The position numbers and the translations under genes are program-made. A DNA stretch of 7,371 nt from Phycisphaeraceae bacterium (GTDB lineage Bacteria; Planctomycetota; Phycisphaerae; Phycisphaerales; Phycisphaeraceae), in contig JADZCW010000237.1 in assembly GCA_020851395.1 (NCBI GenBank), positions 1-7,371 of the forward strand, read 5' to 3'. Each line of letters opens with the position of its first letter. Within the stretch, counting starts at the first letter, position 1. Positions 1-5,583 of the stretch are shown here, piece after piece. The notes below the pieces were generated by a model that saw nothing but the letters and a program-made list of their open reading frames with translations, was not told the origin of the DNA and searched no databases.

Positions 1-2
1 AG

Positions 3-1463
3 CTCGAGAACCAGGTCACCGCCGGCGGGTCCGACGTGGCCTACGCGATCGACAAGTCGACCAACTCGCTGCACTACATGCGGGGCATTCGTATCGAGGC
101 GTCCTGCCTGATGTGCCACGGCGACCCGAAGAACTCGACCAGCGGCGACGGCCTGGACCCCTTGGGCTTCAGGATGGAGAACTGGCCCGTGGGCAAGCTC
201 CACGGCACGTACCACGTGGTGATGCCGCTGAGCGTGGTCGACAAGCAGGTCGCCAGTTTCATCGGCTACGGCCTGCTCTGGAGCGTGCCGCTGGTCATCG
301 CCGGCGTGGGGCTGTTCGTCTGGCTGCTGCGGCGGATCTTCAACCGGCCGGTCAACGCCCTGATCGAGCGCATCAAGGATATCGCGCAGGGCGAGGGCGA
401 CCTGACCCAGCGCGTGGCGGTGACGAACCAGGACGAGCTCGGCCAGCTCGGCGGGTGGTTCAACCAGTTCGTGGCCAAGATCCACGACCTGATCGCCGAG
501 ATCTCCGGCGTGACCCGTGACGTGGCCAGCGCGTCGACGCAGATCGCGTCCTCGGCCGAGGAACTTGCCGGCGGGATCTCCGAGCAGAACCAGCAGATGA
601 CCCAGATCTCCGCGGCCGTGGAGGAGATGAGCTCCTCGATCATCGAGGTGGCCAAGAAGAGCGGCCAGGCCGCTCAGAACGCCGACGAGTCGGGCAAGGT
701 CGCCCAGGAGGGCGGCCAGGTCGTGCAGGAAACCATCCAGGGCATGACCAGCATCGACCAGGCGGTCACCGCAAGCGCCGCGAGTGTGGCGGAATTGGGC
801 AAGCGTGGCGAGCAGATCGGCCAGATCATCGGCGTGATCAACGACATTGCCGACCAGACGAACCTTCTGGCCCTGAACGCCGCGATCGAGGCCGCGCGGG
901 CCGGTGAGCACGGGCGAGGCTTCGCCGTCGTGGCCGACGAGGTCCGCAAGCTCGCGGATCGCACGACCAAAGCCACCGAGGAGATCGCCAAGTCGATCCA
1001 GGCGATCCAGCAGGAGACGTCGCAGGCGGTGGACCGGATGAACTCCGGCACGGAGCAGGTCAAGCAGGGCGTGACCCGCGCTACCCAGGCGGGCCAGAGC
1101 CTGCAGAAGATCGTCTCCGGCGCCAAGGAGGTGGCGACGATGATCAGCTCCATCGCCGCCGCGGCCGAGGAGCAGTCCGCCGCGGCCGAGCAGGTGGCAC
1201 GGAACATCGAGTCGATCTCCGCCGTGACCCGTCAGGCCAGCGAGGGCACGCAGCAGGCGGCCGAGGCCTCGGCGGGGCTGTCGCGGACGGCTGAGCAGCT
1301 CCAGCGGCTCGTCGGCCGGTTCAAGATCCATGAGCGACCCGCGGACCAGCTCGCGTCGGAGGGCGGCCCGGGCGCAGCGGGCAAGACGCCGGCGAAGCGG
1401 ACGGCGGCGATGGTCAAGGCCTGGAAGAAGAACCAGGCGGCCGCCGCGAACACGAACGAATAA
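3..1463 (+). CDS. Methyl-accepting chemotaxis protein with c-type haem (DUF3365/Tll0287-like) sensor, 5' partial
   Basis: This is a membrane chemoreceptor that should relay a sensory signal to CheA/CheW; its N-terminus lies before the window. The frame is open from base 3, and the in-frame GTG at 36 is probably internal because it falls inside the sensor domain. Numbering from that GTG, residues 24-28 are CLMCH, a CxxCH covalent-haem motif (bases 105-119) followed by GDP. The later stretch around GKLHGTYHVVMPL fits the end of a DUF3365/Tll0287-like domain. A membrane helix lies at about 75-98, then HAMP at about 99-150 (RPVNALIERI, GEGDLTQRV, DELGQL). A long coiled coil carries the conserved signalling tip at about 267-310 (DQTNLLALNAAIEAARAGE, GRGFAVVADEVRKLA). 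The C-terminus is rich in Ala and Lys and I see no CheR-type pentapeptide. Chemoreceptor identity is secure. The haem sensor is a strong family inference; its ligand (redox, NO, CO or O2) is unknown. Confidence 0.95.
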   Translation, partial: LENQVTAGGSDVAYAIDKSTNSLHYMRGIRIEASCLMCHGDPKNSTSGDGLDPLGFRMENWPVGKLHGTYHVVMPLSVVDKQVASFIGYGLLWSVPLVIAGVGLFVWLLRRIFNRPVNALIERIKDIAQGEGDLTQRVAVTNQDELGQLGGWFNQFVAKIHDLIAEISGVTRDVASASTQIASSAEELAGGISEQNQQMTQISAAVEEMSSSIIEVAKKSGQAAQNADESGKVAQEGGQVVQETIQGMTSIDQAVTASAASVAELGKRGEQIGQIIGVINDIADQTNLLALNAAIEAARAGEHGRGFAVVADEVRKLADRTTKATEEIAKSIQAIQQETSQAVDRMNSGTEQVKQGVTRATQAGQSLQKIVSGAKEVATMISSIAAAAEEQSAAAEQVARNIESISAVTRQASEGTQQAAEASAGLSRTAEQLQRLVGRFKIHERPADQLASEGGPGAAGKTPAKRTAAMVKAWKKNQAAAANTNE

Positions 1464-1488
1464 AGTTGGTGGGGGTGTGGTACGCCAG

Positions 1489-1512
1489 CGCCCGGCCCGG
1501 CCGGGCGTTTTT
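1489..1512 (+). terminator. Rho-independent terminator after the chemoreceptor gene
   Basis: A perfect 8-bp GC stem (CGCCCGGC at 1489-1496, GCCGGGCG at 1500-1507) with a CCG loop is followed at once by TTTTT at 1508-1512. It lies 25 bp past the MCP stop codon, so it most likely ends that transcript and separates it from the tetrapyrrole operon. Confidence 0.88.
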
Positions 1513-1530
1513 CATTGGTCAGAACCCGGT

Positions 1531-1548
1531 GGCCCGGAGGACCGGGCC
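1531..1548 (+). promoter_or_regulatory. Hairpin in the leader of the siroheme synthase-type gene
   Basis: GGCCCGG (1531-1537) and CCGGGCC (1542-1548) form a perfect 7-bp stem with an AGGA loop. It ends 10 bases before the ribosome-binding sequence of the next gene and has no T run, so it is not a terminator of the usual type. Its left arm can also pair over 6 bp (GCCCGG at 1532-1537) with CCGGGC at 1501-1506 in the right arm of the preceding terminator. A regulatory role is possible but unproven. I found no convincing promoter between the terminator and this gene. Confidence 0.4.
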
Positions 1549-1570
1549 GGACGACGCTGGAAAGCATAAG

Positions 1571-2239
1571 ATGGAAGTCATGGCCGATCTTCCGGTAATG
1601 CTCAGGGTGCACGGCCGGCGGTGCGTCGTCGTGGGTGGGGGGGCGGTGGCGTTGCGCCGCGCCTCGGCCCTGCTCGCGGCTGGGGGAGACGTGACCGTCA
1701 TCGCCCCGGAGGTCGACCCCCGGATCGTGCAACTGCCCGTCCGCGTCGAGAGGCGAGCCTACGCCGCGGGCGATCTGGTTAACTGCCTTTTGGTCGTGGC
1801 CGCGACCGACGATCCGTCCGTCAACGAACGGATCGGCCGCGACGCCAGCGCTGCCGGGGCCCTGGTCAATCGGTCCGACGCCCCGGACCGCGGCGATCTG
1901 CAGGTGCCGGCGCATCGTCAGGCCGGGCCGGTCACGCTGGCAGTGCACACCGGCGGGATCTCCGCCGCCGCCGCGGTGACGATCGTGGATCAACTCCTTG
2001 ATGCGCTGGACCCCGACTGGCCACGATTGCTCGAGCTGGCGGCCCCGTGGCGTGAGCAGGTTCAACGCACGGTGACGGACGCGGATGATCGGCAACGCCG
2101 GCTGCGCGCCCTGACCGGCGCGACCACGATGAGGATGCTCAAGGAACGAGGCGCCGAAGCGGCTCGGGCCCACTGCCGGGCCGTGGCCGAAGGAAGAACC
2201 ATGGCCGGCGACGGGACGGAGAATGCCGCGACGCCTTGA
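1571..2239 (+). CDS. Precorrin-2 dehydrogenase / sirohydrochlorin ferrochelatase-type protein (CysG N-domain, Met8/SirC family)
   Basis: The predicted enzyme oxidises precorrin-2 to sirohydrochlorin with NAD+ and may also insert iron to give siroheme; it acts in the cytoplasm. The 222-residue protein opens with a Rossmann fold: VVVGGGAVALRRA at 19-31, then a VTVIAPE strand. VVAATDDPSVN (75-85) and LVNRSDAPD (98-106) are the family motifs. Asp103 aligns with the catalytic Asp of CysG (Asp104) in NVVDAP. A stretch resembling the family's SSGGTSP motif (HTGGISAAAA) precedes the C-terminal helical part. No uroporphyrinogen methyltransferase domain is fused. I chose ATG 1571 because GGAAAG at 1559-1564 sits six bases upstream; ATG 1580 is possible but has a purine run only two bases away. 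Next come a HemX-like gene and hemA, which supports a tetrapyrrole role. Ferrochelatase activity cannot be judged from sequence. Confidence 0.88.
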   Translation: MEVMADLPVMLRVHGRRCVVVGGGAVALRRASALLAAGGDVTVIAPEVDPRIVQLPVRVERRAYAAGDLVNCLLVVAATDDPSVNERIGRDASAAGALVNRSDAPDRGDLQVPAHRQAGPVTLAVHTGGISAAAAVTIVDQLLDALDPDWPRLLELAAPWREQVQRTVTDADDRQRRLRALTGATTMRMLKERGAEAARAHCRAVAEGRTMAGDGTENAATP

Positions 2240-2266
2240 TCCTCTCGCTTCACGAGGTGGAACCCC

Positions 2267-3196
2267 ATGCAATCGTTGCTCACAACCATTCTGCTGGCGA
2301 TCTTGGCGCTGTTGGCTGTCGGGTCCTCGGCCCTGGCGGCGCGGCGGTTGTGGCGCGGCGGCACGGCCCAGCCCTGCGCCGCGTGGTGCCGCCGTCTGGC
2401 CCTGGCGGCCGTGGCCGGCTCGGCCGGCGTCTTGGCGGGACGCGTCTGGACGAGCCACGGCTGGCACGTCATGCAGGCCCACGTCGACGGCCTCTTGCTG
2501 ATGTCGGTGCTCTTCGGCTCGATCGTGATCTACCTGCAGGGGCAGTCCCGGTTGCCGGGCATCGGGGCGTTCGGGTATCCGGTGCTGGCGATCCAGCTCG
2601 CGTGGGCCGTCTGCGCCAGCCGGTGGAGTTATCACCTCTTCCAATTCGACGCCAAGGGCGTGGCCAAGCTCTGGTCGGTGGCGCACCTGACGGCGGTCTA
2701 CGGCAGCACGCTCTTTGTCGCGCTGGCCGCGATCGCGGGGGCGATGTACCTCCAGGCGGCTCGACGGCTGCGGAGCGCTCACCATCGCGGGCTCGTCCAC
2801 GCCGCGTCGGCCGAGCTGCCGGACCGGCCGGTGAGCCTCGAACGCATCGAACGTGTGATCATCCGCGGCTCGGCGATCGGGTTCGCCCTGCTGACGCTGG
2901 CGCTGGCGTCGGGGCTGGTGATCCTGGCCGAGGACGCGGTCAATCAGTTCAACACCTGGTACATCGCCAAGATGGTCCTGAGCGTCTTGGCGTGGGCGAT
3001 TTATGGGGTGCTCATGAATGTCCGCCACGCCTCGACGTTCCGCGGGGCGCGGGCGGCGTGGCTGAGCATCGTCGGGCTGGTGCTGATGCTCGCGACGCTG
3101 GCGCTGGTCTCGGCGATGACCCGACCTCGTCTGGCGGACGCTCGGACGACGGCGCCCATGATCCAGGCCGCGCAGGTCGAGGAGGGCCGGCCATGA
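2267..3196 (+). CDS. HemX/CcsA-like integral membrane protein
   Basis: This 309-residue polytopic membrane protein resembles the cytochrome c assembly family (PF01578: CcsA, CcmC, HemX). About eight hydrophobic helices are visible at roughly 4-25, 42-60, 72-90, 99-117, 136-160, 198-220, 232-250 and 263-284. Family-like stretches include AHLTAVYG with His140, GSAIGFALLTLALASG (201-216) and FRGARAAWLSIVG (258-270). The tryptophan-rich WGxxWxWD haem-handling motif expected before helix 7 is not recognisable: this region reads QFNTWYIAK, keeping only a Trp and a Lys. That makes a HemX-type role, affecting HemA level or stability as in Bacillus, more likely than haem export for cytochrome c. The start at ATG 2267 has GAGGTGG six bases upstream. 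The stop overlaps the hemA start by four bases (ATGA), implying translational coupling. The membrane family assignment is good; the function is inferred from the neighbour. Confidence 0.8.
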   Translation: MQSLLTTILLAILALLAVGSSALAARRLWRGGTAQPCAAWCRRLALAAVAGSAGVLAGRVWTSHGWHVMQAHVDGLLLMSVLFGSIVIYLQGQSRLPGIGAFGYPVLAIQLAWAVCASRWSYHLFQFDAKGVAKLWSVAHLTAVYGSTLFVALAAIAGAMYLQAARRLRSAHHRGLVHAASAELPDRPVSLERIERVIIRGSAIGFALLTLALASGLVILAEDAVNQFNTWYIAKMVLSVLAWAIYGVLMNVRHASTFRGARAAWLSIVGLVLMLATLALVSAMTRPRLADARTTAPMIQAAQVEEGRP

Positions 3197-4572
3197 GGAT
3201 CGTCATGGTGGGCCTGAGCCATCGCACCGCCCCGGTCGCCGTGCGCGAGCGGCTGGCGATGTCGTCGGAGCAGGTTGCCGCCTTCGCCGAGCAGATGCGT
3301 TCGCGCTGGCCCGTGGCGGAGGTGGTGGTGCTCTCGACGTGCAACCGGATGGAGCTCTACTTCGTCCGGCCGACCCACAGCCCGCCGAAGCTGACGGACG
3401 TGGTGGAACTGCTCGCCGAGATGCGCGGCGTCGACGCCAAGGAGCTGACGGCCTGCTGCGTGCAGCGCGAGCACCTCGAGGCGATGTCGCACCTCTTCCG
3501 CGTGGCCGGCGGGCTCGAGTCGATGGTCCTCGGCGAGCCGCAGATCCTCGGGCAGGTCCGCACGGCCTACGAGTCCGCTCGAACTCAGGGCACGGCCGGG
3601 CCGGCGCTGCACAAGCTCTTCCAGCAGGCGCTGGCGACGGCCAAGAGCGTCCGGCACGAGACGGGCATCGACTCGGGCAGGATGTCCGTGGGCTCCGTGG
3701 CGGTCGACTTCGCCCGGCGGATCTTCGAGCGGTTCGACGACAAGGTGGTCCTGGGCATCGGCGCCGGGGCGATGGCCAAGCTCACGCTCAAGCACCTGCA
3801 GTCACTCCAACCCGCCAAGCTGTGGATCACCAACCGCACGCAGGCCAACGCGCAGAACCTCGTCGAGAAGCTCGGGCAGGACGAGGGGCCCGACGCGGGC
3901 GTTCGGCCGTGGGAGGACCTGGACAACCTGCTGATCGAGGCCGACGTGGTCGTGACCAGCACCGGGTCGCCCGAGGCGATCCTGACCACGAAGCGATTCG
4001 AGACGATCGTCAAGCGTCGCCGCCGCCGGCCGATCTTCCTGGTGGACATCGCCGTGCCGCGCGACATCGAGGAGGGCGTGGGCCAACTGCCCAACGTCTA
4101 CCTCTACAACATCGACGATCTTCAGCAGGTGGTGGATCAGACCGTCGCCCAGCGCAGCAGCCTGGTGCAGACGGCCGAGGCCAAGCTGGTCGAGGCGGCC
4201 CAGGCGTGCCTGGACCAGATCGAGCAGCGAAACATCGGCCTCTTGGTCAAGGAACTCGAGGACCGGCTGGTGGCCATCGGCCAGGCTGAGCACGAGCGCA
4301 CGCTGCGCAAGTGGCTGGCGCGCCAGCCCGGGAATCCCCAGGCCCAGGCAGATCCGGGCGTCCACGAGGCCCTGACCGAGCACACGCACCGCTTGATCCA
4401 CAAGATCCTGCACCTGCCGCTGTCGCAGCTTCACCGCCAGCCGCGCCAGGCGTCGATGAGCTTCTACGCCACGGCCCTGCGCCTGTTGTTCGACCTGAGC
4501 GAGGAGCAGGCGGGCGAGGCCAAGGCGTTGCACGAAGACGCCAAACCAAGCTCCGACGACACGAATCCTTAG
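3193..4572 (+). CDS. hemA: Glutamyl-tRNA reductase
   Basis: This enzyme reduces glutamyl-tRNA(Glu) to glutamate-1-semialdehyde with NADPH, the first committed step of the C5 route to haem and siroheme. The 459-residue protein begins MRIVMVGLSHRTAPVAVRE, typical of the family. The catalytic cysteine is Cys50 in LSTCNRMELY. VAGGLESMVLGEPQILGQV marks the substrate-binding domain. The NADPH-binding Rossmann motif is GIGAGAMA at 188-195, and FLVDIAVPRDIE and YNIDDLQ follow. The C-terminal part is the long helical dimerisation domain, ending in a polar tail (SSDDTNP). The frame stays open far upstream, but ATG 3193 is fixed by homology and by GGAGG at 3181-3185, inside the end of the preceding gene. 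HemA in other bacteria is controlled by haem-dependent stability; nothing here shows regulation beyond coupling to the HemX-like gene. Confidence 0.97.
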   Translation: MRIVMVGLSHRTAPVAVRERLAMSSEQVAAFAEQMRSRWPVAEVVVLSTCNRMELYFVRPTHSPPKLTDVVELLAEMRGVDAKELTACCVQREHLEAMSHLFRVAGGLESMVLGEPQILGQVRTAYESARTQGTAGPALHKLFQQALATAKSVRHETGIDSGRMSVGSVAVDFARRIFERFDDKVVLGIGAGAMAKLTLKHLQSLQPAKLWITNRTQANAQNLVEKLGQDEGPDAGVRPWEDLDNLLIEADVVVTSTGSPEAILTTKRFETIVKRRRRRPIFLVDIAVPRDIEEGVGQLPNVYLYNIDDLQQVVDQTVAQRSSLVQTAEAKLVEAAQACLDQIEQRNIGLLVKELEDRLVAIGQAEHERTLRKWLARQPGNPQAQADPGVHEALTEHTHRLIHKILHLPLSQLHRQPRQASMSFYATALRLLFDLSEEQAGEAKALHEDAKPSSDDTNP

Positions 4573-4580
4573 GGGGAGGG
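4572..4580 (+). promoter_or_regulatory. Strong ribosome-binding site that fixes the TTG start of nfo
   Basis: GGGGGAGGG overlaps the last base of the hemA stop codon. Its GGAGG core (4575-4579) lies eight bases before TTG 4588. There is no ATG or GTG at the homologous N-terminus, so this site supports the rare TTG initiation. Confidence 0.75.
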
Positions 4581-4587
4581 AATCACT

Positions 4588-5583
4588 TTGTACGGCAGCC
4601 ATTTATCCGTCGCCGGCGGCCTGCACCTGGCCCTGCTCGAGGCCCAGCGGTTGGGCATGCAGTGCGTGCAGGTCTTCACGAAAAACCAGCGTCAGTGGAA
4701 CGCCAAGCCCCTGGCCCCCCCGGAAGTGGGACTGTGGCGCGAGCACCTCAAAACGACGGGCCTGCAGTCGACCGTCAGCCACGACAGCTACCTCATCAAC
4801 CTCGCTGCGCCGGATGGGCCGACACGCGACAAGTCCATCGCTGCTTTCCGCGACGAGATCGAGCGATGCGAGATGCTGGGCATTCCCTGGTTGGTGACGC
4901 ACCCCGGGGCCCATCTGGGGCAGGGCGAGGAAGAGGGGTTGCGGCGGATCGTTGCGGCGCTCGACAAGCTGCACACGGAGCTGCCGGGGTACAAGACGGT
5001 GACGTGCCTGGAGGTGACGGCGGGCCAGGGCAGCACGCTGGGCCATCGGCTTGAGCATTTGGCGTGGATCATCGAACACGCCCATGAGCCGGACCGGCTG
5101 GCGGTCTGTCTCGACACGGCGCACCTGCTGGCGGCGGGCTACGACCTGACCAGTGCGGCCGGGGCGAAGGGCGTCATCGACGAAATCGATCACGTCCTGG
5201 GCCTGGACCGCGTGAAGGTGCTGCACCTGAATGACTCGAAGGTGCCCCTGGGCAAACGCGTCGACCGTCACGAGCACATCGGCCGGGGGTTCGTCGACGC
5301 CGGGGCCTGGGAGGTGCTGCTGCGACACCCGGCCTTCCAGGGCACACCGAAAATCCTCGAGACGCCCAAGGGCAAGGACGAGAAGGGCCGCGACTGGGAC
5401 ACGGTGAACTTAGACGTGCTCTACATGTTCGCCACCCCCGGAAGCCCAAAGACGGCCGCGAGGAAGGCGCCCGCGAAATCCGCGAAGAAGAAGGCGAAGA
5501 AGAGGCCTACAACCGCTGCTGCGCCGCGACGGTCTGGTCGCGCTCGGCGATCCGCCAGCGCAGGTGGTCGAGCACGTTCATGA
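4588..5583 (+). CDS. nfo: Endonuclease IV (AP endonuclease) with a basic C-terminal tail
   Basis: This enzyme cleaves DNA 5' to abasic sites in base excision repair, using three metal ions in a TIM barrel. The protein starts at TTG and reads YGSHLSVAGG, the family N-terminus. All nine metal ligands of E. coli Nfo can be placed: His65 (SHDSYLIN), His105 (THPGAH), Glu142 (LEVTAG), Asp176 and His179 (LDTAH), His213 (LHLNDSK), Asp226 and His228 (RVDRHEHIG), and Glu258 (LETPKG). The core ends near residue 283, about the full E. coli length. After it comes a tail rich in Ala, Lys and Arg: residues 288-331 hold 17 basic and no acidic residues. The last 25 codons run antisense over the end of the convergent GH57 gene. 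The gene follows hemA by 15 bp, so co-transcription is likely. The enzyme call is very firm; whether the whole tail is functional is open. Confidence 0.96.
   Translation: MYGSHLSVAGGLHLALLEAQRLGMQCVQVFTKNQRQWNAKPLAPPEVGLWREHLKTTGLQSTVSHDSYLINLAAPDGPTRDKSIAAFRDEIERCEMLGIPWLVTHPGAHLGQGEEEGLRRIVAALDKLHTELPGYKTVTCLEVTAGQGSTLGHRLEHLAWIIEHAHEPDRLAVCLDTAHLLAAGYDLTSAAGAKGVIDEIDHVLGLDRVKVLHLNDSKVPLGKRVDRHEHIGRGFVDAGAWEVLLRHPAFQGTPKILETPKGKDEKGRDWDTVNLDVLYMFATPGSPKTAARKAPAKSAKKKAKKRPTTAAAPRRSGRARRSASAGGRARS

Noticed and set aside
36..38. GTG at 36 as the true start of the chemoreceptor
   Set aside because: The frame is open to the window edge, and a start here would cut the haem sensor domain and remove any signal anchor. 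The gene is better read as 5' partial.
1466..1570. Start of the siroheme synthase-type protein at 1466
   Set aside because: This would place the terminator inside the coding region and add residues unlike the family. ATG 1571 has a well-spaced ribosome-binding site.
1515..1570. TTGGTC (1515) and CATAAG (1565) as promoter boxes for the tetrapyrrole operon
   Set aside because: Neither has a partner hexamer at acceptable spacing.
1232..3028. A 598-codon open frame on the minus strand
   Set aside because: It lies antisense to the siroheme synthase-type gene and much of the HemX-like gene, has an Arg/Pro/His/Gln-rich composition with no recognisable domain, and is typical of stop-free antisense frames in GC-rich DNA.
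2236..3192. Upstream extension of the hemA frame to 2236 (778 residues in total)
   Set aside because: The extra segment is Arg/Gly/Ala-rich shadow of the HemX-like gene. Homology and the GGAGG site place the hemA start at 3193.
3802..4602. A 266-codon minus-strand frame opposite hemA, and a similar one at 4603-5328 opposite nfo
   Set aside because: Both mirror strongly conserved plus-strand genes, and no family was recognised in them.
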